Below, one piece after another: positions 6,602 to 15,600 of a DNA stretch of 22,298 nucleotides. The notes below the pieces were generated by a model. That model saw only the letters and a list, made by a program, of their open reading frames with translations. It did no database searches and was not told the DNA's origin. The DNA comes from Candidatus Woesearchaeota archaeon (GTDB taxonomy: Archaea > Nanobdellota > Nanobdellia > Woesearchaeales > UBA12501), in NCBI GenBank assembly GCA_014729495.1, contig WJJV01000036.1, forward strand, positions 1 to 22,298, in the 5' to 3' direction. Numbering within the stretch: the stretch's first letter is position 1; each line of letters begins with the position of its first letter. Both the position numbers and the translations under genes were made by a program.

Positions 6602-6644
6602 CTGACCGTGTACGAATCCAATGTTGCTGCTGCCATATAAGTTA
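6602..6644 (+). repeat. Repeat B, copy 3
   Basis: It is identical over 43 bp to copy 1 at 6438-6480; the bases on both sides differ. Exact identity in otherwise diverged non-coding DNA suggests recent duplication, gene conversion or sequence constraint. Confidence 0.85.
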
Positions 6645-6669
6645 TAGTATCTCCTTTTTGGCCGTCTGC

Positions 6670-6715
6670 CGGCAATATTTTTGTTGCAAATGCAGAGCAT
6701 TTTCTGTTATTGCCG
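6670..6715. other. Nested hairpin element
   Basis: An outer stem CGGCAATA (6670-6677) with TATTGCCG (6708-6715) encloses an inner AAATGC/GCATTT hairpin (6688-6702, AGA triloop). From 6716 to 6844 I see only degraded echoes of repeat B (TCCAATGTTCTTG near 6780) and A/T-rich DNA, with no gene. Confidence 0.5.
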
Positions 6716-6844
6716 ACATTAGTATATTAAATTGTCCGCTGTTGCTGCTGCCTTAATTAACATGATCACACTATTTTCTCCAATGTTCTTGTTGTGAATG
6801 CAAAGCTTTTCTAACCAAGATATTGAGCCTGAAATGCATTTTTT

Positions 6845-6860
6845 CACCAAAATATTTAAA
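6845..6860 (+). promoter_or_regulatory. TATA-type promoter of the receiver gene at 6926
   Basis: CACCAAAATATTTAAA matches the element at 4327 in 15 of 16 positions. Expected transcription start is near 6880-6885. A short inverted repeat, CTAATC/GATTAG (6872-6886), sits at that point. Confidence 0.55.
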
Positions 6861-6906
6861 AATGCAGTCACCTAATCAGCGATTAGTCAGCAGAATATGC
6901 AGAATA

Positions 6907-6922
6907 TGCAGCATATGCTGCA
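6907..6922. promoter_or_regulatory. 16-bp perfect palindrome, possible operator
   Basis: TGCAGCATATGCTGCA is a perfect dyad placed 3 nt before the ATG at 6926. It is preceded by two AGAATATGC direct repeats (from about 6892 and 6901). A palindrome between promoter and start codon is the expected form of a site for a dimeric regulator; it could also form a hairpin in the leader RNA. No regulator is identified. Confidence 0.4.
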
Positions 6923-6925
6923 GTA

Positions 6926-7294
6926 ATGCGCAATATGGCAAAAAAGAAGATAATGGTGGTTGATGACGAGCCTGACAACAGGCAGACTGTCAAGACTGTG
7001 CTTGAGAAGGAAGGTTATGAGGTCGTGACTGCTAACAGTGGAGATGACTGCCTTGAGAAGCTTGAAAAGGAGAATCCTGATCTTATCCTAATGGATATAA
7101 TGATGCCTGGGACTCCTGTCAGGGATGTTGTTGAGAAGATAAAGGATACAAAGATAGCGTATCTCAGCGTGGTCAGGACATCTGAGGCAGAGAAGGAAGA
7201 TCTTCTTGGACAGGGCAATGTGGTTGGTTTTATACAGAAGCCTTTTGATATTGACGAGCTTGCATCCAAGGTAAAAGATATTGTCAGTGAATGA
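6926..7294 (+). CDS. Response regulator receiver protein (paralogue of 4876)
   Basis: This 122-aa stand-alone receiver domain has the acidic pair in IMVVDDE (about 12-13), phosphoacceptor D56 in LILMDIMMPG, and a conserved Lys in FIQKPFD. It shares the PGTPVxD segment and most of its sequence with the receiver at 4876. There is no output domain. The start could be the ATG at 6926 (MRNMAKKK) or the one at 6935 (MAKKK); neither has a ribosome binding site. It has its own promoter and is the nearest receiver to the histidine kinase at 7517, which begins about 220 bp downstream, so cognate pairing is likely but not shown. A GATGCTG/CAGCATC hairpin (7293-7309) overlaps its stop codon. Confidence 0.9.
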   Translation: MRNMAKKKIMVVDDEPDNRQTVKTVLEKEGYEVVTANSGDDCLEKLEKENPDLILMDIMMPGTPVRDVVEKIKDTKIAYLSVVRTSEAEKEDLLGQGNVVGFIQKPFDIDELASKVKDIVSE

Positions 7295-7309
7295 TGCTGC
7301 TTCAGCATC
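7293..7309 (+). terminator. Hairpin at the end of the receiver gene
   Basis: GATGCTG pairs with CAGCATC around a CTT triloop, beginning within the stop codon at 7292-7294. No long T tract follows, so it may stabilise the mRNA end rather than terminate it. The remaining 7310-7516 holds no gene; it ends in GAGGTAG, the ribosome binding site for the kinase. Confidence 0.35.
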
Positions 7310-7516
7310 CTGGAGATTAAGCCTGAAACTCAGAACTCACAGCAAGTGTGATTGCTTTAAGAGTTCATCAGGCATATCAACTCCTGAAGCACAGAATCAG
7401 ATGTTGTATGCCTTGAACATCTTTTTCAGTTTATGTAGTATCTTAAGAATATCAATAATATCATATCTGATCAGGAAGAGAAGATGATTCCTGATAAAAA
7501 AAGAGGTAGTGAATAA

Positions 7517-9583
7517 ATGAGAGCAGATAGTCCTGAAAAGACTGAGGATATCCCTCTTTTGCAGAGAATAACCTTCAGGGTAGCTGCGTATTCTATATTG
7601 CTTATCTTTCTGATAATGATATCTCTTCTTTCAGCTTATCTGCTTATATCAGTAAGTGAGGAAGAGCTCATAGAAGAGACTGAACTATTCGGAAATGTAT
7701 CAATAGAGCAGACTCAGGATGTTGTTGAAGAGATGAGCAGGAATTTCATTGAGCACGAGGCATACCGGACCGAAGAGCTTTTACATACTTTCCTAAAGGA
7801 AAACCCTTCAATGAGCTATGATGAGCTTCGTGAAGATACAGTGTTCAGGTCACTTGCTTTGAATACTGTCGGAGAGACAGGATACTCTGCTGTCCACACA
7901 AGAGACGGAATCAACATAATGCATCCTAATCCTGATATTGAAGGTTATGACCTTAGCAGACTTTCAGACGAGCTTCCTGAATTCTGGGACATAATCGAGA
8001 TGAGTCTGGTCAAGGAGGCTTCGGGATTCTATGACTGGGCTGATGAGGACGGCATTGTCAGGCCAAAATACATGCATTGTGTGCCTGTAGAAGATTCTGA
8101 ACTTGTGGTATGCGCTACAACATATCTGGATGAATTCTATTCTCCAGCAGAATCCCTTGAGAGATTCATGGCTTTGTCTATGGAAAGGACAAAACAGAGC
8201 ATCTACGAAAGATTTAATGATACTGTAATATTCTTTATCATGATCTTCCTGGTCATTATGATGGCAATAATATTTGTTTCTTTCATTACAGTGAAGAGGA
8301 TTGTGGTGCCGATAAACAAGCTTCAGGATGTGACAGACAAGGTCAAGGAAGGGAATTTTGATGCAAGAGCAGAAGTCAAGGTTGGAGGAGAGATAAGACA
8401 GCTTGCTGAGAGATTTAACGAAACTCTGGATGCGCTCTCAAAGATGGACTCAGAGAGGAAACAGCTTGAGAAGGCAAAGACAGAATTCCTTTCAATAACC
8501 AGCCACGAGCTCAGGAGCCCCATGACACCAATGAAAGCACAGATGCAGATGCTGCTGAAAGGCTATTATGGTAAGCTGAACAAGAAGCAGAAAGAAGCGC
8601 TGGACATTACACTGAGGAACACAGATAGGCTTGACAAGATAATAATGGATCTGCTTGAGGTATCAAGGATAGAGGCAGGAAGGCTCAAGTTCAGGTTCAG
8701 GAAGGTTGACCTTAAAGATCACATAGAACGCCTTGTTGAGGAGATGAAAGGCTTTAAGAGTGAGAAGAATATAAATATAAAAGCAGACATAGGCGATATT
8801 CCAGAAATAGAGACAGACCCTGACAGGATAATGCAGGTTCTTAGGAATCTCCTGAACAATGCCCTAAAATTCTCTCCCAAGAACAGCGAGATAAATATCA
8901 AGGTAAGGACAGCAGAGAATGGAATAATGTTCAAGGTAAAGGATGAAGGCATGGGCATGACAAAAAAGGATGCAGCCAATATCTTTGAGCCATTCTACCA
9001 GGTAGAGCACTCGCTTCAGAGAAAGGAAGGCGGAACTGGACTGGGATTGACAATATGCAGAGGAATAATAACTTCCCAGAATGGAAGGATATGGGCTGAG
9101 AGCTCTCCTGGCAAGGGCACAACATTCTACTTCACAGTACCTTTCGAGCCTGTAAAGGAGATAAAGCCTCTCAAGCTTATGTTCTCTGGCAGAGCGATAA
9201 TGGAGGACAGGATAAAGGAGCTTTTCAGGAATATGTTCGGGCCTGTGGGTCTCAATGAGTTCGAGGATCTCAAGAGCAGGCAGGAGCTTGACAGCAAGCA
9301 TGTCATGGGTTATATTGATTATCTTCAGAAGAGTGGCGTGATATCAAAGAATGACGCTGATTCTGCCAAGAGCAGGGCAGAGAGCATATTCACCAGCACT
9401 GAGCAGGACATGGCTGAGAAGGCTGGTGCAGAATTTGAGAATAGGATATCCGAATTCTTCTCAGAAGATAAGAACAGTGAAAGAAAGAACAAGGATGAGG
9501 CAGCAGAGAGAAAGACCGCTTCTGAGCATTCCCAAAAGAAAGAGAATAAAGAGGACAGAACAGGCAAAGGCAAGAGCAATTGA
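7517..9583 (+). CDS. Membrane sensor histidine kinase, Cache-HAMP-HisKA-HATPase
   Basis: This 688-aa kinase has a short cytoplasmic N-terminus, helix 1 (about 22-46), an extracytoplasmic Cache-type sensor (about 47-232) and helix 2 (about 236-258). The sensor contains TVGETGYSAVHTRDG and HPNPDIEGYDL, typical of Cache ligand pockets. HAMP follows (about 259-312), then HisKA with phosphorylated H330 in ITSHELRSPM. The ATP-binding domain has the N box LRNLLNNALKFS (442-453), G1 VKDEGMGM (474-481) and G2 GGTGLGL (505-511). It would autophosphorylate on H330 and pass phosphate to a receiver. A C-terminal extension (about 550-688) is unusual: a helical part with RIKELFRNMFGP, then a charged Lys/Glu-rich tail. 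GAGGT precedes the ATG by 8 nt. It overlaps the next gene at TGATG. Confidence 0.93.
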   Translation: MRADSPEKTEDIPLLQRITFRVAAYSILLIFLIMISLLSAYLLISVSEEELIEETELFGNVSIEQTQDVVEEMSRNFIEHEAYRTEELLHTFLKENPSMSYDELREDTVFRSLALNTVGETGYSAVHTRDGINIMHPNPDIEGYDLSRLSDELPEFWDIIEMSLVKEASGFYDWADEDGIVRPKYMHCVPVEDSELVVCATTYLDEFYSPAESLERFMALSMERTKQSIYERFNDTVIFFIMIFLVIMMAIIFVSFITVKRIVVPINKLQDVTDKVKEGNFDARAEVKVGGEIRQLAERFNETLDALSKMDSERKQLEKAKTEFLSITSHELRSPMTPMKAQMQMLLKGYYGKLNKKQKEALDITLRNTDRLDKIIMDLLEVSRIEAGRLKFRFRKVDLKDHIERLVEEMKGFKSEKNINIKADIGDIPEIETDPDRIMQVLRNLLNNALKFSPKNSEINIKVRTAENGIMFKVKDEGMGMTKKDAANIFEPFYQVEHSLQRKEGGTGLGLTICRGIITSQNGRIWAESSPGKGTTFYFTVPFEPVKEIKPLKLMFSGRAIMEDRIKELFRNMFGPVGLNEFEDLKSRQELDSKHVMGYIDYLQKSGVISKNDADSAKSRAESIFTSTEQDMAEKAGAEFENRISEFFSEDKNSERKNKDEAAERKTASEHSQKKENKEDRTGKGKSN

Positions 9584-10953
9584 TGGACATGAGAAGAATA
9601 AGCATAAAATGGATGATGTACTCTTCGCTTATGATAATAGCGATCATATCATCTATTGCAGGAGGCATCTATTCATATCATAATGCTGAGCAGAGGCTTT
9701 TAGAGAGCACAACAGATTATATTGAATCCTTGGGATACAGCAGATCCCAGCACCTCAAGTCATTCCTTGAGGAACAGAGAGAGAAGGCTGATATTATCGC
9801 AGCCACCACTCAGATCAGAGATGTGCTGTCGCATGAAGGCAGAGATGAAGAAGGCAGTGAGTCTTCAATGGATAATGCTCTGTCAATGATGCGGAGATCG
9901 CTTCATACTGAGTTCTCCAGGATACATGTAACAGATCCTGAAGGCATTGTGATAATATCCACAGACAAGGAGATTGAAGGAGCCAAAATCTCTGATATCA
10001 TCCCGTACTATGATATCAATGATGCAGGCATCTCACATCCTTATATCTCCAGAGCAGGAGAGAGATTCTTCTCTATTACAGTTCCTGTAGATAAAGGCAC
10101 TGAACTGGAAGGTTTTGTGATAATAGACATCAGCATGGACCATATAGGCGATATTGTTTCTGATGCTGCTGGTTTGAGAGAGACTGGGGATGTATATCTG
10201 CTTGACAGCAAAGCTATTGCATTGACACCTCTCAGACACATAGAAGAACCATCCATTGATCACAAGGTCAACACAACAAATTTCAGGGCTTGCCGGCTTC
10301 ATGCCTATCTTCCTGAAGCAGAGATAAGGGCAAGGCATGAGGAAACAAGAATAATAAAAGACTATCGTAATGTCAGTGTCATCAGCACCCACTATTACAT
10401 AGAAAGCGCAGACTGGTGCCTGCTCGCAGAGATTGATCTTGAAGAGGCGCTGTCTATCCAGAGAAAGGATATAATATTAAATGTTCTTTATCTCTTTATA
10501 TTCCTTATGGTATTTCTGAGTATTACTTCATATCTGATCTCTTCAATAATCTCTTCACCTATCAAGAAGATAAGCTCAAAAGTGGAAAAGATAATCAGTG
10601 GAGACTTTGAGACAGAGATGGGAAAAAGCAGGATAAAGGAGATCCAGAGCCTTATAGATTCGCTTGACAGGATTCTCGCAAGCCTCAAGCTGGCTGTCAT
10701 GAAAGTTGGAGTGAAGAAAGGAGAGATAGGCATAGGAGAGCTTGTGAAGGCAAAAGAAGAGGCAGAGGAGAATGTTAGAAAAAAGAAGCAGCAGCTGGAG
10801 AGGTTCGCAAAGCTCGCAATAGGAAGGGAGAAGAAGATGATAGAGCTGAAGAAGAAGCTTAAGGAGACACAGGCAAGACTGGACAATAAAGAGCCAAAGA
10901 AACAGTCAAAGAAACAGTCAAAGAAACAGCAGGGCAATAAAAAAGAGCAGTGA
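9583..10953 (+). CDS. Membrane receptor with dCache and HAMP but no kinase
   Basis: This 456-aa protein has helix 1 (about 11-31), a dCache-like extracytoplasmic sensor (about 32-295) and helix 2 (about 297-320). The sensor includes SRIHVTDPEGIVIISTD and GDVYLLDSKA, the strand-loop pairs of the two Cache lobes. A HAMP module (about 321-372) and a long coiled coil with FAKLAIGREKKMIELKKKLKE follow, then a Lys/Gln tail with KKQSKKQSKKQ. In fused relatives this type of coiled coil leads into PAS or kinase domains; here the gene ends. I chose the ATG at 9583, which shares its A with the upstream TGA; a TTG at 9580 and an ATG at 9589 are alternatives. The next gene starts 13 nt later. It probably signals by contact with the PAS proteins encoded downstream. 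Confidence 0.8.
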   Translation: MDMRRISIKWMMYSSLMIIAIISSIAGGIYSYHNAEQRLLESTTDYIESLGYSRSQHLKSFLEEQREKADIIAATTQIRDVLSHEGRDEEGSESSMDNALSMMRRSLHTEFSRIHVTDPEGIVIISTDKEIEGAKISDIIPYYDINDAGISHPYISRAGERFFSITVPVDKGTELEGFVIIDISMDHIGDIVSDAAGLRETGDVYLLDSKAIALTPLRHIEEPSIDHKVNTTNFRACRLHAYLPEAEIRARHEETRIIKDYRNVSVISTHYYIESADWCLLAEIDLEEALSIQRKDIILNVLYLFIFLMVFLSITSYLISSIISSPIKKISSKVEKIISGDFETEMGKSRIKEIQSLIDSLDRILASLKLAVMKVGVKKGEIGIGELVKAKEEAEENVRKKKQQLERFAKLAIGREKKMIELKKKLKETQARLDNKEPKKQSKKQSKKQQGNKKEQ

Positions 10954-10966
10954 GACATTGTATAAG

Positions 10967-12637
10967 ATGGATGATGATAAGATAGATGAATGGAAAGAAG
11001 CAATAGATAATGCTGAGGATAAAGACAGCAAGAATGTATTGAAGACAGAAGCCCTGCTGAACATGCTGGAGGACCTTGAGGAAGCAAGAGATCAGGCAGA
11101 AGAGAACCAGAGGCTCTACAAGGCAATAACAGAGAATACCTCAGACCATATTGCTCTGCTGAAGCTTGACACAACATATCTCTACCTTAATCCCTCTAAT
11201 GAGAAGCTCGGCTACAGCCCTGATGAGTTAGTGGGAAAGAAAGCTATTGATATGATACACCCTGATGACAGGAAAAAGCTGAAGTCTGTCCTGGCCAGAT
11301 ACACAATAAAGAAGATATCCAGCCTTTTCAGGAAAGAAGAGACAGTCTCTGAAAGATTCACATACAGGTTCCCTGACAAGTCAGGCAAGTGGCATGATAT
11401 GGATGCTGTTGGCAATCCTATCCCAAACCCAGCAGGAGAAGGATACAACATCCTTGTGGTGTCAAGGGATATAACAGAAGAGAAGAGGACCCTGGAAAAG
11501 CTGAAGGAATCTGAAGAGAGATTCAGGATGGCATTTGACTATGCTCCTGTTGGATATTACATCTCTGATACAAAAGGGGTGTTCATTGACGGAAACAAGG
11601 AAGCAGAGAGGATAATAGGATACAAAAAGGATGATCTTATAGGCAAGAACTACTTTGATGTAGGGTTGCTGACAAAAAAGTCTGTTCCGCTGGCAGTAAA
11701 GATATTGGCGTTGAATACAGCTGGAAAGCCGACTGGCCCTGATGAATTTGAGCTTGTCAGGAAAGACGGCAAACATGTTAATCTTGAAGTCTGGACATAC
11801 CCTGTCAGGCTTAAAGGAAAGAGGGTTGTGCTTGGAGCGGTTCTGGATATAACAAAAAGGAAGATGGCAGAGGAAGATCTGAAGAAAGAGAGAAGCTTGC
11901 TCGAGAAATATCTTAACCTCTCCCAGGTGATAATGCTTGCTGTGGACTCAGATTTCAAGGTAAAACTGATCAACCAGAAGGGAGCAGACATATTGGGATA
12001 CAAGAAGAGCGATATCATAGGAAAGGACTGGATAAGTAACTTCATACCCAAAGAATACAGGGAACAGCTCAGGCAGTACGGCAATGAATTGTTGTCAGGC
12101 AAGAGAGACCCAATGGACTACAATGAGAATCCTGTGCTCACAAAGAAAGGAGAGCAGAGGCTGATCGGGTGGCATAACACAGTCATCAGGGATGATGAAG
12201 GAAACTTTGTATCCCATCTGAGTTCAGGACAGGACATAACTGATAAAAAGAGGGCAGAGAAAGAAATATATGAAAAGAGCGAGAGATTATCTGCACTTTT
12301 TGAGAATGCAGCTGATGCCATATTTGTGGCTGACGCAGAGACAAGAGACCTCACAGACTGCAACAATGCAGCAGAAGACATGACCGGCTACTCAAAGAAG
12401 AAACTGCTCTCAATGAAAGCAGACCAGCTGCATCCAAAGGATGTACTGAAGAAGACCATGGATGGTTTCAGGAAACAGGCAAAAGGGCAGATAAAGACAG
12501 TTGGGAGCGAAGTCCTTACAAAAAACAAGAAGAGAATTCCTGTCACAATAAACTCATCAGCCTTCAAGATGAATGATAAGAAATATCTGATAGGGATATT
12601 CAGGGAGAAAATCATGGAGAAAACAAAAGATGCCTGA
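10967..12637 (+). CDS. Soluble protein with four PAS domains and no kinase
   Basis: This 556-aa protein begins with a coiled coil containing KTEALLNMLEDLEEARDQA (about 26-44), a linker usually found between HAMP and PAS or kinase modules. Four PAS/PAC units follow, at about 47-172, 177-302, 307-432 and 437-550. The first three end in the PAC signature (SRDITEEKR, LDITKRKMAEEDL, GQDITDKKRAEKEI); the fourth ends in IGIFREKIMEK and the protein stops. There is no HisKA, ATPase, GGDEF or other output. Ligands such as haem or flavin cannot be read from sequence. The ATG at 10967 is preferred to the TTG at 10958; neither has a clear ribosome binding site. It overlaps the next gene by 8 nt, so the two are translated together. 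Confidence 0.85.
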   Translation: MDDDKIDEWKEAIDNAEDKDSKNVLKTEALLNMLEDLEEARDQAEENQRLYKAITENTSDHIALLKLDTTYLYLNPSNEKLGYSPDELVGKKAIDMIHPDDRKKLKSVLARYTIKKISSLFRKEETVSERFTYRFPDKSGKWHDMDAVGNPIPNPAGEGYNILVVSRDITEEKRTLEKLKESEERFRMAFDYAPVGYYISDTKGVFIDGNKEAERIIGYKKDDLIGKNYFDVGLLTKKSVPLAVKILALNTAGKPTGPDEFELVRKDGKHVNLEVWTYPVRLKGKRVVLGAVLDITKRKMAEEDLKKERSLLEKYLNLSQVIMLAVDSDFKVKLINQKGADILGYKKSDIIGKDWISNFIPKEYREQLRQYGNELLSGKRDPMDYNENPVLTKKGEQRLIGWHNTVIRDDEGNFVSHLSSGQDITDKKRAEKEIYEKSERLSALFENAADAIFVADAETRDLTDCNNAAEDMTGYSKKKLLSMKADQLHPKDVLKKTMDGFRKQAKGQIKTVGSEVLTKNKKRIPVTINSSAFKMNDKKYLIGIFREKIMEKTKDA

Positions 12638-15600
12638 CAAGATATTCAGGGAGATTCTGGACCGCCTGCCTGAAGGTGTCTCTGTTATTGACAGGGATAT
12701 GAGGATAGTGTGGGTGAACAAGACCCTGAGAGAAAAGGGCTTTGATATTGAGGGATGCAAGGGAAGGCGATGCCATGTAGTGTACAAGAGAAATGAGAAA
12801 GTGTGCGAGAACTGCCCTGCTGTCAGGGTCTTTGAGACAGGAAAGCAGGTAAGAGTTCTTGAGAAAGGGGCAGATGGAAGGGATTATGAAGTGACTGCAA
12901 TACCCATAAAAGCCAAAGGGGCTAAAGTCGTTAAAGGCGCTAAAGGCGCCAAAGATGGCAGTGTTGATAGGGTAATAGAGATTGTAAGGGAAGCAGAGAC
13001 TGATCTTGTCTCAAAGGCTGATGAGATAGCTGACCAGAAGTGCTACTCTTTCATAGAGGATGCAGAAGATATAATATTCATGATAGGAGCTGATCACAAG
13101 ATTCTTTCTCTCAACAGGAGAGCAGCAGGGATGTTCGGAAAAAAGAGCAGAACTGCCATAATCGGCAGGACAGTATATGACCTATTCCCCAAAAAGATAG
13201 CAGAATCCTATGCTGGTGAGATAGACAGGGTATTTGAGACAGGAGAATCCCTTCTGGAAGAATCCAAGTCTGTATTCGGAAAAGAGCAGAGATTGCTCAG
13301 GACAAGCCTCAATCCTGTCAGGGACTTATCAGGCAAAGTGACTGCAGTAATGGGAATATCAAGGGATATCACTGAAAGAAGCAGGATAGCAAAGAAGCTA
13401 AAGCAGAGCTATGAACTGCTGAATAACATAACAGATCCTGCTTCTGATGCAGTCTTCTCAAAGGACAATAAAAGAAGATACACATTTGTCAACAAGGCCT
13501 TTGAGGATATGGTTGGAGTGAAATCTGCCAGGATAATCGGCAAAAGGCCTGAAAAGGTATTCCCTCCTGAGATAGCAAGAGAGGTCAGGAAGGCAGATGA
13601 TGACTGCTTCTCAGGAAAGACTCATGACAGGATATACAAGCTTAATCTCAATGGGAAAGAGAGATATCTCCATAATGTACAGAATCCCATCTATGGGCCA
13701 GAAAGAGAGATAAATGGTGTGGCAGGAGTAGTGAGGGATGTGACAGAGGAGAAGAGATCAGAAGAAGTTCTCAAGCAGAGCGAGGAAAGATTTAGGAACA
13801 TAATAGAACACATCAGTGAGCTATATTATATCCATGATACAAAGCACAGGCTGACCTATGTAAGTCCCCAGTCAAAAAAGATTCTGGGCTACTCTCCTGA
13901 AGAGATGAAGATCAAGTGGACTGAGCTAGTCACTGACAATCCAATGAACAGAAAAGGACTTAAGCAGACAGAGAAAGCGATAAAGACCGGAAGAAAGCAG
14001 GATAACTATACTCTTGAACTTAGGAGAAAAGACGGCAGGACCATAATTGTAGAAGTTGATGAGTCTCCTATAAAGGATGAGAAAGGCAAAGTTATTGGTA
14101 TCACAGGAGCATTGAGAGACATCACAGAGAGAAAGAAGGCAGAAGAAGCCCTCAAGAAGGAAAAGGAATGGTCAGAGAGGATACTTGACTCAGCTCCCAG
14201 CATGATGATCGGGCTTGGCGAGAACTCAGAGATACTCCTTTTCAACAAGGCAGCAGAGATGATAACAGGATACAAGGCAAAAGAAGTGATGGGAAAAAGC
14301 TGGATTGAGCTGTTCATACCCAAGAAGCAGAGAAAAGAAATGCATGGTGTGTGGGATAAAGTAGTCAAGGGAAAGCTTGAGCTGCATCATTATGAGAATC
14401 CTGTAATCACAAAAAAAGGAGAAGAAAAGCTAATCTACTGGAGCAACACATTCCTGTCGCAGAATTCTAAGTTCAGGATGATATTCTCAATAGGCCAGGA
14501 TGTGACAGAAAAGAGGAAAGCAGCAGAAGCCCTGAAAAAAAATGAGGAGAAGTTCAGGTTATTATTTGAAAGAATGACTCAAGGTATTGTCTATCAGGAT
14601 AAGGATGGCAGGATCACTTCTGCAAATCCTGCTGCAGAGAGGGTTCTTGGTCTTACACTAAGCCAGATGCAGGGAAGGACCTCAGTGGATCCAGAATGGA
14701 AGGCAATACATGAGGATGGTTCGGATTACCCAGGCAAAGACCATCCTTCAATGGTTGCTCTGAGGACAGGCAGGAAAGTCCAAGATAAGCTGATGGGTGT
14801 GTTCAACCCTAAGATAAATGATCATGTGTGGATCAAGATTAATGCAATACCTCAATTCAGGAAAGGCGAGAAAAAGCCTTGTGGAGTATTTGCTACTTTT
14901 GAAGATATCACAGAGCAGAAGAATGCAGAGCAAAAGCTGAGAGAGTCAGAGGAGAAATTCAGGCAGCTCAGTGAGTCATCACCTATAGGCATTTACTATG
15001 CAGACGCAAAAGGAGAAGTTCTTTACACAAACCCAAGATGGCAGAAGATAACAGGCTTAACTCTGAAAGAGAGTCTGGGCAGCGGATGGGCGGATGCAAT
15101 ACATCCTGAGGACAGGAAAAGAGTGAAGTCAATCTGGAGAAATTGCATATCAAACGGTGTTGAAGGAGAAACCACATTCAGGTTCCTCAGCAGTAAAGGC
15201 AGGACAATCTGGGTGAACACCACAGCAGTTCCTGTCAAGGACGAGAGAGGCAATATAATAGCTTTTGTAGGAACCAACCAGGACATCACAGAGCAGAGGA
15301 ATGCAGAGCAGGAGCTCAAAGAAAGCGAGGAGAGATACAGGACAATATTCAACTCAGCAAATGATGTAATAATACTCATTGACAGGAAAGGCTTCATAAC
15401 TGATGTCAACAAGAAATTCTTTGAATATTCTGGCATGAGCGAGAAAAGGGTAATCGGAAAGCATCTGAAGGAACTCAAAAGCCTTATACCAAAGAGAAGC
15501 CTTCCTGTGCTCATAAAGAATTTCATGAAGAGGATTGCAGGGGCAGATGTGCATGCATATGAGGTAGAGCTTTATGGCAAGAACAGGAAGATCAGCACAT

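Noticed and set aside
6438..6840. Repeat block taken as an integron attC or transposon end
   Set aside because: No integrase or transposase frame is present, and the repeats lack terminal inverted repeats and target-site duplications that I can see.
7281..7487. 68-codon plus-strand frame after the receiver gene
   Set aside because: It overlaps the end of the receiver, has no ribosome binding site and shows no protein-like pattern; treated as non-coding spacer.
10940..10970. Gene break between receptor and PAS protein as a simple sequencing frameshift
   Set aside because: The receptor ends in a Lys/Gln low-complexity tail and the next gene starts with its own helix; no one-base change joins two conserved motifs as it does in the GT2 gene.
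10488..11177. Minus-strand frame of 229 codons across the 9583/10967 junction
   Set aside because: It is Phe/Ser/Leu-rich antisense of Lys- and Glu-rich coiled-coil codons and spans two well-supported genes.
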